Source of the DNA: Robertkochia sediminum
Lineage (GTDB): Bacteria; Bacteroidota; Bacteroidia; Flavobacteriales; Flavobacteriaceae
Reading direction: 5' to 3'
Length of the DNA stretch: 64,000 nt
Assembly (NCBI RefSeq): GCF_016786255.1
Contig: NZ_JADMKT010000082.1
Coordinates: forward strand, 5,518 to 69,517
Below are positions 1 to 8,889 of this stretch, in pieces. The notes beneath the pieces are model-generated. The model had not been told where the DNA came from. It saw only the letters and a list, made by a program, of their open reading frames with translations, and did no database searches. Position 1 is the first letter of the stretch, and each line of letters opens with the position of its first letter. Position numbers and translations under genes: made by a program.

Positions 1-20
1 TGATTGTAGGCTCAATGTGT

Positions 21-94
21 CGGGGTGGCAGGATTCGAACCTGCGGCCTCCTGCTCCCAAAGCAGGCGCGATAACCGGGCTACGCTACACCCCG
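21..94 (-). tRNA. tRNA-Pro (anticodon TGG)
   Basis: Read on the minus strand this 74-nt stretch folds as a cloverleaf. The acceptor stem CGGGGTG pairs with CACCCCG at the 3' end, the anticodon stem is CCTGC/GCAGG, and the loop TTTGGGA carries the anticodon TGG. The T-loop GGTTCGAATCC is present. CCA is not encoded and must be added by the CCA-adding enzyme. It lies 24 nt downstream of tRNA-Ser and is probably co-transcribed with it. Confidence 0.95.
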
Positions 95-118
95 ATTCAG
101 TGTAAAACTGATCGTTGC

Positions 119-201
119 GGAGAGACAGGGATTCGAACCCTGGCAACGGTTACCCGTTGACAGATTAGCAATCTGCTCCATTACCACTCTGGCACCTCTC
201 C
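119..201 (-). tRNA. tRNA-Ser (anticodon GCT)
   Basis: Class II tRNA on the minus strand, 83 nt. The acceptor stem GGAGAGG pairs with the 3' end TCTCTCC, the anticodon loop TTGCTAA carries GCT, there is a long variable arm around CAACGGGTAACCGTTG, and the T-arm contains GGTTCGAATCC. CCA is not encoded. It is the first gene of a two-tRNA unit (Ser then Pro) with its own upstream promoter. Confidence 0.95.
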
Positions 202-246
202 TAATTCTAAAATTTTTCAGAACCTGCAATCCTTAAATTGCGGTTG

Positions 247-277
247 CAAATGTATATTATCATCTTGTTTCACGCAA
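247..277 (-). promoter_or_regulatory. Bacteroidota-type promoter for the tRNA-Ser/tRNA-Pro unit
   Basis: On the minus strand the -7 element TACATTTG (247-254) matches TAnnTTTG and sits 20 nt after TTG (275-277), the -33 element. The expected start of transcription is about 40 nt upstream of tRNA-Ser. The promoter lies between the end of the pgpH-like gene and the tRNAs, so the tRNAs need not depend on read-through. Confidence 0.7.
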
Positions 278-334
278 CATTTTACTCCATTATTTTTTAA
301 ATAAATCACTTCCCTGCTGCGGTACAGACACTTA

Positions 335-2383
335 CTATTCGGGGTATTCGATACGTAAATGATAAATGTTGCTCAACTTGTGTTTCAACACCTTTTTAAT
401 GATCTCAATTTCCTTAAAGGTAATATTCGCATTGATAAACTGATCTTCCTTCACCTGCTTGCTTACAATACGCTCTACAAAGCTCTCGATCACCGAAAAT
501 GTCGGATTCTTAAGACTCTTGGAAGCCGCCTCCACAGAATCGGCCATCATTAAAATAGCTGTTTCCCTTGAAAACGGGATGGGTCCGGGATAACGAAAAT
601 CTTCAGCATCGACTTCCACCCCGGAATCCATGGCCTGCTTGTAGAAATAATACACGTAATTGGTACCGTGATGGGTGCGTATAAAATCGATCACCCGATC
701 CGGTAACTTATTCTTCTTGGCGATCTCGATGCCCTCCAATACGTGATCAATGATCATCCGGGCACTCTCCTGCGGCAAGAGTTCGTTATGCGGATTCACA
801 CTCGTTCGCTGGTTCTCGGTGAAATACATCGGATTATTCATCTTGCCGATATCGTGGTACAAAGCTCCTACCCTTACCAACATCGCATTGGCCCCGATCT
901 CGTTCGCAGCAGCTTCTGCCAGGTTGGCCACCTGTAATGAATGGTGAAACGTTCCCGGCGCCTTATCCGACAATTCCTTTAACAACTTAGAGTTGGTATC
1001 GCTTAACTCAAGAAGGGAAACATCACTAACCAGTGAAAATACCTTCTCGTAAATATAGATCAGCGGGAAAGCCGCCAGGGTTGCGAGACCATTCAGAATA
1101 AACTTAGCAAAGGTAAAAAGGTTGGCATTGTCCAGATTTCCCTCATGGATCACTAAAAAGGCGAAATACGCAATGATATAGACCAGGGTGATCTGACCTA
1201 CAGAAATAAAGAGATTCACACGCTTATGCAACTCAGAAATGGTTTGTATGGTCACGATCCCGGCAATGATCTGCAGGAACACATATTCGAAACTGTTAGG
1301 CACTATGAATCCGAGTAGCAATACGGTAAGCGTATGAACAAAAAGTCCCAACCTGGGATCAAAAAACGCCTTCAAAATAAGCGGCAGGATACACAAGGGC
1401 ACCACATAGACATAGTCAACATTGAACTTGACCACGGCCGTTGTGAGAAAGATCAATACCAAAATATTGAAGAAAATGAAAGTGACCTTATTGTTGTTCT
1501 CATAGACCTCGGCGCGGTATTTTTTCAGGAACAGCAAAAGCATGAACAGGGTAAGGGCCACAAGGATCACATACCCGAGAACGATCCAGTTGTAATTGCG
1601 TTCGTTCCACAACTGCGATTGGTACTCCTTACGCAGGGATACCAGCATATTGTACTTTTCGCCTTCAACCACTTCTCCCTTAGCTATAATACGCTTCCCC
1701 TTATCCACATTACCGCGGGTTTGCATAACCCCCGATAATTTAGCCCCAAGGGTGGTTTGTGTAAGGTCTTCATCAAAGAATACATTAGGCCTTATGATAT
1801 CAAAGAACAAGGCGTAGTACGATGGGGTAAATTCTTCTACCCCGAGATCGGTAAGCCTGTTATTGATAAACGACTCCAGTTGGTTGATCTTAAGTAACTG
1901 CCCGTACAAAACGGTAGTCTCTTCGTTATTCAATACCACATTCACCACCTTCTCATCGCTGCGGTCACTCTCCGAACGCACCACCCCTACCCGATAGATA
2001 TCATTGAGTAAGGCCTCACCTTTCGCGAATAGGGTCTCATGATCCCGGGTGCCAAAACTGTCTTTCGGAAAAAAGGTGGTGAATCGCTCTCCGTAATCGG
2101 CAACTACGGTCGCGGCGATATCCTCATCGTACTGAAAATAATCGGGATGGTTCGCAGTGATCTCCTCCCGGTCTGACTCCAATTCCTCGTCGGTCTTGTA
2201 TATCGCAAAATCGAAGGGCGCATAAAGGGTTTCTTCCTGCCACACTTTACCCTTTTGAAAATCGTACTTGAACTTGCCTCCTTTCGGAAAAAAATACACG
2301 ATAAGCACGATGGTTGCAACAAATAAAAAGCTCTTATATATAAGCGACTGGTTGGCGTAGAGCTTATCGAGAAAACGCTTCAT
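335..2383 (-). CDS. 7TM-HD family phosphohydrolase (PgpH-like, probable c-di-AMP phosphodiesterase)
   Basis: The 682-aa membrane protein has one N-terminal transmembrane segment (about residues 15-33), a long extracytoplasmic region rich in charged residues, a block of hydrophobic helices (about 264-450), and a C-terminal cytoplasmic HD domain. The HD signature is visible as FHHSLQVANLAE followed by ALYHDIGKM near residues 480-515 and THHGT further on. This order, 7TMR extracellular domain, seven-helix core, HDIG domain, is that of PgpH proteins, which hydrolyse cyclic di-AMP in other bacteria. The ligand here is inferred from family. The start ATG gives a standard N-terminus before the first membrane helix. 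It stands alone on the minus strand, divergent from the thiolase gene. Confidence 0.85.
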   Translation of the reverse strand: MKRFLDKLYANQSLIYKSFLFVATIVLIVYFFPKGGKFKYDFQKGKVWQEETLYAPFDFAIYKTDEELESDREEITANHPDYFQYDEDIAATVVADYGERFTTFFPKDSFGTRDHETLFAKGEALLNDIYRVGVVRSESDRSDEKVVNVVLNNEETTVLYGQLLKINQLESFINNRLTDLGVEEFTPSYYALFFDIIRPNVFFDEDLTQTTLGAKLSGVMQTRGNVDKGKRIIAKGEVVEGEKYNMLVSLRKEYQSQLWNERNYNWIVLGYVILVALTLFMLLLFLKKYRAEVYENNNKVTFIFFNILVLIFLTTAVVKFNVDYVYVVPLCILPLILKAFFDPRLGLFVHTLTVLLLGFIVPNSFEYVFLQIIAGIVTIQTISELHKRVNLFISVGQITLVYIIAYFAFLVIHEGNLDNANLFTFAKFILNGLATLAAFPLIYIYEKVFSLVSDVSLLELSDTNSKLLKELSDKAPGTFHHSLQVANLAEAAANEIGANAMLVRVGALYHDIGKMNNPMYFTENQRTSVNPHNELLPQESARMIIDHVLEGIEIAKKNKLPDRVIDFIRTHHGTNYVYYFYKQAMDSGVEVDAEDFRYPGPIPFSRETAILMMADSVEAASKSLKNPTFSVIESFVERIVSKQVKEDQFINANITFKEIEIIKKVLKHKLSNIYHLRIEYPE

Positions 2384-2507
2384 GGATAGGGATATTGATG
2401 TTCAAATGTAAAAAAAATAAGTCATCTCTTGCACGCTATTATTACCATAGTGACTTATGATTATCGTTATAAATTACCTAAATTCGCAACAGTAAAAAAG
2501 TTTTATC

Positions 2508-3683
2508 ATGAATAAAGTAGTCATTGTTTCAGCTGCCCGAACCCCTATCGGGAGCTTTTTAGGCGGACTTTCAAGTGTTCCGGCACCCAAGCTCGGAGCC
2601 ATTGCTATCAAAGGCGCCTTAGATAAGATCAACCTCGCTGCAGACCAGGTAGACGAGGTCCTCATGGGTAATGTTGTACAAGCCGGTGTCGGACAGGCTC
2701 CTGCGCGTCAGGCAGCGATCTTCGCCGGAATTCCCGATAGCGTACCCTGTACAACCGTAAACAAAGTTTGTTCCAGCGGTATGAAAGCCGTGATGCAGGG
2801 TGCTCAGGCCATTGCTGCAGGTGATGCCGAAGTGGTGGTTGCCGGAGGAATGGAGAACATGAGCATGATCCCTCATTATATCCACATGAGAAATGGTCAA
2901 AAATTTGGTCCTGCCACTCTCGTAGACGGATTACAGCGCGACGGACTCGTTGATGCGTACGATCAGAACGCTATGGGTGTATGTGCCGATAGCTGTGCTA
3001 CAGAATACGAATTCTCAAGAGAAGATCAGGACAACTACGCAATACAGTCGTACAAGCGCTCTGCTCAAGCCTGGAAAGATGGTAAGTTCAAGAACGAGGT
3101 TGTTCCTGTAGAAGTGCCACAACGACGTGGAGAGCCTATAGTGATCGCTGAAGACGAAGAGTTCAAGAACGTTAAAATGGAAAAGATCCCGGCCCTAAGA
3201 CCGGCCTTTACCAAAGAAGGTACCGTAACTGCTGCAAATGCCTCGACCATTAACGATGGTGCCGGTGCAGTGATCCTGATGAGTGAAGAGAAGGCTAAAG
3301 CCCTTGGACTGAAGCCACTCGCTACCATCCTTAGTTATGCCGATGCCGCTCACGAACCGGAATGGTTTACCACCGCTCCTGCAAAAGCGCTTCCTAAAGC
3401 CTTAGGAAAAGCCAACATCAGCATGGATCAGGTAGATTATTTCGAGGTGAACGAAGCATTCTCTGTGGTTGCCCTGGCCAATATGAAGATCCTCGATATG
3501 CCGGCCGATAAGGTAAACGTCAATGGAGGTGCTGTATCTCTGGGACACCCACTGGGATGTTCAGGAGTACGAATTCTCATTACCCTTATGAATGTATTAG
3601 AACAAAACGACGCCAGGATCGGTGCCGCAGGCATCTGTAACGGAGGTGGTGGAGCCTCTGCCATGGTGATCGAGAGAAATTAA
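2508..3683 (+). CDS. Acetyl-CoA C-acyltransferase (thiolase)
   Basis: A thiolase of 391 aa, the usual length. The acylated nucleophile is Cys88 in NKVCSSGMKAV; the C-terminal pair is His347 in SLGHPLGCSG and Cys377 in GICNGGGG. The sequence is closest in style to biosynthetic acetoacetyl-CoA thiolases (AtoB/PhaA), which condense two acetyl-CoA, but 3-ketoacyl-CoA thiolase activity in beta-oxidation cannot be excluded. No other fatty-acid genes are adjacent. A sequence close to the promoter -7 consensus (TAAATTCG) lies about 30 nt before the ATG. The NlpC/P60-like gene follows after 27 nt and may be co-transcribed. Confidence 0.93.
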   Translation: MNKVVIVSAARTPIGSFLGGLSSVPAPKLGAIAIKGALDKINLAADQVDEVLMGNVVQAGVGQAPARQAAIFAGIPDSVPCTTVNKVCSSGMKAVMQGAQAIAAGDAEVVVAGGMENMSMIPHYIHMRNGQKFGPATLVDGLQRDGLVDAYDQNAMGVCADSCATEYEFSREDQDNYAIQSYKRSAQAWKDGKFKNEVVPVEVPQRRGEPIVIAEDEEFKNVKMEKIPALRPAFTKEGTVTAANASTINDGAGAVILMSEEKAKALGLKPLATILSYADAAHEPEWFTTAPAKALPKALGKANISMDQVDYFEVNEAFSVVALANMKILDMPADKVNVNGGAVSLGHPLGCSGVRILITLMNVLEQNDARIGAAGICNGGGGASAMVIERN

Positions 3684-3710
3684 TAAACACTATCAACCAA
3701 GACTAACTGA

Positions 3711-4460
3711 ATGCAATACGGGATCTGCAATCTGAGTATCGTTCCTTTGCGGCAAGAACCCAACGATCAAAGTGAACTCACCTCACAGGTACTTTTTGGA
3801 GAACACTTCAAAGTATTGGAGATGCGCAAGCACTGGAGCAGGATTCGACTTGCATTCGACCGTTATGAAGGGTGGATAGACAATAAGCAGTTCGTTCTTA
3901 TCGAGGAAGCACTTTACAAGCACCTCGATAAGACACCTGCCAGACTTTCGGCAGACCTGGTGGAGTTTGTATACAACAAAACCAACGACCTGCTGCCCAT
4001 ACCGTTGGGGAGCACGATTAGCACCGCAGAACATCTCGACAGCCATTACGATGGCGCTGTAAAGACCGGGGAACAACCCAAAGAGGAGATCCTGAAAACT
4101 GCATTTATGTACCTCAACAGTCCGTTCTTATGGGGTGGAAAAACACCTTTTGGAATAGACAGTTCAGGATTTACTCAAATGGTCTACAAACTCAATGGCT
4201 ATAAGCTCCTCAGGGAACCCGGGCAACAAGCCACACAGGGTGAAGCCCTGAGCTTTATTGAAGAAAGCGAACCCGGTGATCTCGCATTTTTTGACAATGA
4301 CGAAGGAGAGATCATTCACGTGGGTATTATCATGGAGAACAACTACATTATCCATGCTTACGGGCAGGTTCGTATCGACCGTATTGACCATAGCGGGATC
4401 TTCAATGCCGATAAGAACATGCATACCCATAAATTAAGGGTGATCAAAAAGATCATATGA
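3711..4460 (+). CDS. NlpC/P60-family protein with SH3-like domain; catalytic Cys replaced by Ser
   Basis: The 249-aa protein has an N-terminal SH3-like region (about 1-65) and a C-terminal NlpC/P60 domain (about 120-249). The typical family motif is DCSGF; here the sequence reads GIDSSGFTQMVYK, so the position of the catalytic Cys is Ser151 (codon AGT at 4161-4163). The downstream IIHVGI segment supplies the expected catalytic His. Active members cut gamma-D-Glu-diamino acid bonds in peptidoglycan stem peptides. With Ser the protein may be inactive, may bind peptidoglycan only, or may use Ser. No signal peptide is obvious. It follows the thiolase gene by 27 nt and ends just before a strong terminator. 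Confidence 0.85.
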   Translation: MQYGICNLSIVPLRQEPNDQSELTSQVLFGEHFKVLEMRKHWSRIRLAFDRYEGWIDNKQFVLIEEALYKHLDKTPARLSADLVEFVYNKTNDLLPIPLGSTISTAEHLDSHYDGAVKTGEQPKEEILKTAFMYLNSPFLWGGKTPFGIDSSGFTQMVYKLNGYKLLREPGQQATQGEALSFIEESEPGDLAFFDNDEGEIIHVGIIMENNYIIHAYGQVRIDRIDHSGIFNADKNMHTHKLRVIKKII

Positions 4461-4508
4461 GTGATACGGTTATAAGGTGATGCAGTTATACGGAGTAACC
4501 GCATAAAA

Positions 4509-4538
4509 AACCACGCTCATACGCGTGGTTTTTTTTTT
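4509..4538 (+). terminator. Intrinsic terminator after the NlpC/P60-like gene
   Basis: Stem AACCACGC / GCGTGGTT with loop TCATAC is followed by a run of ten T (4529-4538). It lies about 50 nt after the stop codon at 4460 and ends the thiolase-NlpC/P60 unit. The 316-nt gap 4461-4776 holds this hairpin and a second, leftward one at 4724-4755. I see no credible gene in the rest of it. Confidence 0.9.
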
Positions 4539-4723
4539 AAGATATACTCTTACTTCATAAAGTTGTCAACCCCTAAGAAGACCAATTGCAGCAAGCCACA
4601 ACCATGATATCTCTGTTTTATCCTTCCTTGCTTTGGATACTTTTAATAACAGAAACATCCCTTTCACTTTACAGACTCACCACGCCAATTTTAAAACGAC
4701 TCGGGGAAAACCGTTTCACTGTA

Positions 4724-4755
4724 TCAAAAAAAACCCGCGCCTTTCAGCGCGGGTT
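4724..4755 (-). terminator. Intrinsic terminator after the gyrA-TPR unit
   Basis: On the minus strand, stem AACCCGCGC / GCGCGGGTT (9 bp) with a 6-nt loop is followed by a T-run, visible on the plus strand as A at 4726-4731. It lies 21 nt past the stop codon of the TPR gene. Confidence 0.9.
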
Positions 4756-4776
4756 ATTATATATCATTGAAAAATC

Positions 4777-6048
4777 TTATTGCTCTAACTCAGCCAGCTT
4801 ATCTCTCATAGCTTTGTAGCTTGCAGTTTCTCCAAGGTTACCGTAGATGTTCATTAGCGTACGGGTAGCATCAACATTCTTAGGGTTGATCTCAAGAAGT
4901 TTTTCCAGGAAAGGAACAGCTTCTTTGTACAGGTTCTCACGCTCCTTCTTAAGCTCATCATAACGCTTGTTATCGGCTGCAGAGTTTCCAAGACCATTCA
5001 TTTCTTCAACGAGTACTTTCTCCTGGTTAAGGATGGTTGAAGCCATGTTCAGGTAAGTATTCTCACTTGTAGGATCAAGATCAAGAGAGCGTTGGTAGTA
5101 CTCCATAGCTTTTTGGTTGTCTCCCTGTTCTGCAGAGATCACACCCATGTTGTAGAAAAGTACCGGGTTCTCAGGATCCATGGCGATAGCGCGCTCCATG
5201 GTCTCTTTGAACTTGTCTTTCTGGTCCAACTGGATGTAAAGGTTAGCCTCAGTAAGCAAAAGATTTACATCATCAGGGTTCTCCGCCTGAGCCTCTCTGA
5301 TCGCTGCGATCGCCTTTTCTTTTTCACCTTGCTGGTTGTAGATCAGAGCGATATTCTTAACGATCTCAGGGAATCTGTTCTCAGTTTCCTCTTCTCTTGG
5401 GTTCTCATAAGCACCGGATTTTACCATCAGGTCCATTTGATTCTTAGAACCAAAAGCCTCATCTTCTCCGGTTTCCTTATTGGTAGCAAGATACTGGGTA
5501 GTTACCCCGGTGTATCCTTTGTCCTTAAGCTCCACATACCATGGTAAAGCTTTTTCATAAGCTCCGGCATTTACAGCTCCTGATGCAGCGTAATACAAGT
5601 AATCATCGTTTCCGCTAAGCTTGTATGCCAGGTAAAGCTTATCTGCCCCTTTACCGAACTCCTTGTTTTGGTTATCGGCAACTGCAGCATTTACAAGATC
5701 TCCGGAGTTAGCCTCCATGATCTGCATCGCTTCTTCAGTATACTTATCCTTATATCCTTTTTCAAATTCGATCAGGTTGTTGAAGTACTCAGCAGACTGA
5801 GTGTAAGAATCGATGGTCTCCATGCCCTTCTTCCCCATATCTGCATACGCTTTCCCCATAAGGAAATAGTATTGCGCTTTGTATTTATCCTCAAAACCAT
5901 CTACGTTAGACAACGCATCCAGTGTAGCTTTGGCCTCAGTAACATTTCCGCCTTCCAGAGCCTTTTCTGCTGCCTTCAGTTCTTTTTTCTGAGCCATGGC
6001 AAATGTGGTAAAAAGTACCGCAGAAGCTAATAGAATTCGCTTTTTCAT
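4777..6048 (-). CDS. Exported tetratricopeptide-repeat protein
   Basis: The 423-aa protein begins with a clear Sec signal peptide (MKKRILLASAVLFTTFAMAQ, cleavage probably after AMA) and is otherwise helical. TPR-type repeats are plain in the C-terminal half, for example PENPVLFYNMGVISAEQGDN and a second unit around YYQRSLDLDPTSENTYLNMA. No enzymatic motif is seen, so a periplasmic or outer-membrane scaffolding role is the most that can be said. It starts 31 nt after the gyrA stop codon on the same strand, so it is probably read from the gyrA transcript, and a terminator follows it directly. Confidence 0.85.
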   Translation of the reverse strand: MKKRILLASAVLFTTFAMAQKKELKAAEKALEGGNVTEAKATLDALSNVDGFEDKYKAQYYFLMGKAYADMGKKGMETIDSYTQSAEYFNNLIEFEKGYKDKYTEEAMQIMEANSGDLVNAAVADNQNKEFGKGADKLYLAYKLSGNDDYLYYAASGAVNAGAYEKALPWYVELKDKGYTGVTTQYLATNKETGEDEAFGSKNQMDLMVKSGAYENPREEETENRFPEIVKNIALIYNQQGEKEKAIAAIREAQAENPDDVNLLLTEANLYIQLDQKDKFKETMERAIAMDPENPVLFYNMGVISAEQGDNQKAMEYYQRSLDLDPTSENTYLNMASTILNQEKVLVEEMNGLGNSAADNKRYDELKKERENLYKEAVPFLEKLLEINPKNVDATRTLMNIYGNLGETASYKAMRDKLAELEQ

Positions 6049-6079
6049 TGTGTAATTGAATTTAATTTTGTGTTAAGTG

Positions 6080-8626
6080 TTAATTTTCAGTTTCGGTGTT
6101 GTCTGCATCCGATCCTGTTACCGGACCTTCTTCCTGAACTTCGATATCTTCAACATCCTCGATATCATCTTCATCTTTAACCACCTTGGCTACCGCCGCG
6201 ATCGAATCGTTCTTCAGGTTGATCAGGCGAACCCCCTGAGTGGCTCTACCCATAACCCTTAGATCTTCTATCGCAAGTCTGATGGCTACACCTTTTTTGG
6301 TAATGATCATCAGGTCGTCACTGTCAGACACACTTTTTATGGCCACTAAGTTACCGGTTTTTTCTGTAATAGACATGGTTTTTACCCCTTTACCACCTCT
6401 GTTGGTGATACGATAAACCGGCTCTCCGTCTTCCGGATCGTCCAGATAGGTGCGTTTTCCATATCCATTCTCTGATACTACCAGTACATTTTCTTCAAGG
6501 TTATTGATAGAAAGCATTCCGATCACCTCATCCTTAGGATCTTCGATAGTGATACCGCGAACCCCGGAAGCACTTCTTCCCATTGGGCGGATCTTACTCT
6601 CTTCAAATCGGATGGCCTTACCGGAGTGAACGGCCAGCATGATATGGCTGTTCCCGGTAGTGAGCTTGGCTTCGAGCAGCTCATCGCCTTCGCGAATGGT
6701 GATCGCGTTGATACCATTGGTACGCGGACGAGAATATTGCTCCAGGGAGGTTTTCTTAACCACCCCTTTCTTGGTCGCCATGATCACATAATGACTATTG
6801 ATATACTCTTCATCCTTCAGGTCTTTGGTACAGATAAAGGCTTTCACCTTATCGTCCTGCTCAATATTGATCAGGTTCTGAATAGCGCGCCCCTTAGAAG
6901 CCTTGCTTCCTTCCGGGATCTCGTAAACACGCATCCAGAAACACTTCCCTTTCTGAGTAAAGAACAGCATATACTGGTGGTTGGTTCCCACGAACAGATG
7001 CTCGAGGAAATCTTCATTACGGGTAGCGGTACCTTTTTGGCCTACTCCACCGCGATGCTGGGTCTTGTATTCGGTAAGCGGTGTACGCTTGATATAACCG
7101 GCGTGAGAAATGGTGATCACCACCTGCTCATCAGGGATCATATCTTCAATACTCAGGTCTCCACCTGCGTATTCGATCTGTGATCTTCTCGGGTCACCGT
7201 ACTTTTGCTCTACTTCCAGGAGTTCTTCCTTGATGATCTCCATTCTGCGCTCCTTACGGGCGAGAATGTCTTTACAATCTTCAATGAACTTCATGATCTC
7301 ATCGTATTCCAGACGCAGCTTATCCTGCTCCAGTCCGGTGAGCTGTCTCAATCGCATCTCAACAATGGCCTTCGCCTGGATCTCCGTTAGCTTGAAGCGC
7401 TCCATGAGCTTGGCTCGGGCTTCCTCAGCGTTGGCAGAGGCACGGATCAGCGCGATCACCTCGTCGATATTATCCGATGCAATGATCAGACCTTCAAGAA
7501 TGTGTGCACGCTCTTCAGCCTTCTTCAGTTCAAATTGCGTACGTCTAACCACCACCTCATGTCTGTGATCCACAAAATGCATGATCATATCCTTGAGGTT
7601 CAGCATTTCCGGACGGCCGTTAACCAGTGCGATATTATTCACACTAAAGGACGACTGAAGGGCAGTATACTTATACAGCATATTCAGAACGATGTTCGGA
7701 ATAGCATCTCTTTTCAGGATATATACGATACGCATTCCCTTACGGTCCGACTCATCACGGATGTTGGAAATACCTTCGATCTTTTTATCATTTACCAGAT
7801 CGGCCGTTTTCTTGATCATATCGGCCTTGTTTACCTGGTAAGGGATCTCGGTTACCACGATAGCCTCCCGTCCGTTCACCTCTTCGGTATGCGCTTTTGC
7901 ACGCATCACGATACGCCCACGCCCCGTCTTAAAGGCTTCGCGAACCCCGTCGTATCCATAGATGATACCTCCGGTAGGGAAGTCAGGAGCCTTGATGTGC
8001 TCCATAAGCTCATCGATGGTGATATCGTGGTTGTCGATATAGGCAACCGTTCCGGAGATCACCTCGCTAAGGTTATGCGGTGGCATATTGGTAGCCATAC
8101 CTACGGCAATACCCGAAGCTCCGTTAATAAGCAATTGAGGTACACGCGTTGGTAATACTTTGGGCTCCTTTAACGTATCGTCAAAGTTTAACTGATGATC
8201 TACCGTATCCTTATCGATATCGGCCAGCATATCTTCCGATATTTTACGCATTCTGGCCTCGGTATAACGCATCGCTGCAGGACTGTCGCCGTCGATCGAA
8301 CCAAAGTTACCCTGCCCGTCGACCAGCATATAACGCAAACTCCATTCCTGAGCCATACGCACCATGGTGTCATATACAGAGCTATCTCCGTGTGGGTGAT
8401 ACTTACCGAGTACCTCCCCGACGATTCTTGCAGATTTCTTGTAAGCAGTGTTCGAACGCACTCCGAGTTCATGCATTCCAAATAAAACCCTTCGGTGAAC
8501 CGGCTTAAGACCATCACGAACATCTGGCAGTGCACGTGACACAATGACCGACATCGAATAATCGATGTATGCCGACTTCATCTCGTCTTCAATATTAATA
8601 GGGATCAGCTTTTCTCCTTCTGCCAT
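6080..8626 (-). CDS. gyrA: DNA gyrase subunit A
   Basis: At 848 aa this is a full-length GyrA. The breakage-reunion domain contains the catalytic tyrosine Tyr121 in [10 protein letters not shown]. The quinolone-resistance region reads [17 protein letters not shown], with Ser82 and Asp86 at the positions of E. coli Ser83 and Asp87, so the two commonest resistance sites are unchanged. The C-terminal beta-pinwheel has a GyrA-box-like [10 protein letters not shown], and the protein ends in a strongly acidic tail ([16 protein letters not shown]). The length and the lack of a long ParC-like truncation favour gyrase over topoisomerase IV. It is divergent from clpC across a 263-nt AT-rich gap, with the TPR gene downstream. 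Confidence 0.97.
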   Translation of the reverse strand: MAEGEKLIPINIEDEMKSAYIDYSMSVIVSRALPDVRDGLKPVHRRVLFGMHELGVRSNTAYKKSARIVGEVLGKYHPHGDSSVYDTMVRMAQEWSLRYMLVDGQGNFGSIDGDSPAAMRYTEARMRKISEDMLADIDKDTVDHQLNFDDTLKEPKVLPTRVPQLLINGASGIAVGMATNMPPHNLSEVISGTVAYIDNHDITIDELMEHIKAPDFPTGGIIYGYDGVREAFKTGRGRIVMRAKAHTEEVNGREAIVVTEIPYQVNKADMIKKTADLVNDKKIEGISNIRDESDRKGMRIVYILKRDAIPNIVLNMLYKYTALQSSFSVNNIALVNGRPEMLNLKDMIMHFVDHRHEVVVRRTQFELKKAEERAHILEGLIIASDNIDEVIALIRASANAEEARAKLMERFKLTEIQAKAIVEMRLRQLTGLEQDKLRLEYDEIMKFIEDCKDILARKERRMEIIKEELLEVEQKYGDPRRSQIEYAGGDLSIEDMIPDEQVVITISHAGYIKRTPLTEYKTQHRGGVGQKGTATRNEDFLEHLFVGTNHQYMLFFTQKGKCFWMRVYEIPEGSKASKGRAIQNLINIEQDDKVKAFICTKDLKDEEYINSHYVIMATKKGVVKKTSLEQYSRPRTNGINAITIREGDELLEAKLTTGNSHIMLAVHSGKAIRFEESKIRPMGRSASGVRGITIEDPKDEVIGMLSINNLEENVLVVSENGYGKRTYLDDPEDGEPVYRITNRGGKGVKTMSITEKTGNLVAIKSVSDSDDLMIITKKGVAIRLAIEDLRVMGRATQGVRLINLKNDSIAAVAKVVKDEDDIEDVEDIEVQEEGPVTGSDADNTETEN

Positions 8627-8889
8627 ATTAAATTGTTTATAATTATGGTTTGTTTACAATCGTGCCAATATACATATTTTAAAAGCGCAGAGGGATAATA
8701 TGAACATAGTTTTTCAACGTTTTTATTAACATAAACTCCCTTCAAAAATCCCGTTTAAAATCGGTGTTAATTTTTTTGTTTTTGACTCTTTTTTTTGTCT
8801 ATTAGCTAAAAGTGAATCGAATTAAGGAATAGTTTTTGCCTTGTTGTATACGATTTACTATTTTTAATAAGAAGAAAGGAACTAAGCGC

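Noticed and set aside
4586-4819. 77-aa plus-strand frame in the 4461-4776 gap
   Set aside because: It crosses the leftward terminator and runs into the TPR gene on the other strand; no family similarity or conserved motif.
8380-8400. Possible fluoroquinolone-resistance mutation in gyrA
   Set aside because: Ser82 and Asp86 hold the usual sensitive residues.
8836-8889. Upstream ATG for clpC
   Set aside because: It adds 18 residues that do not belong to the ClpC N-domain; the conserved start MDDNFSPRVKD is at 8890.
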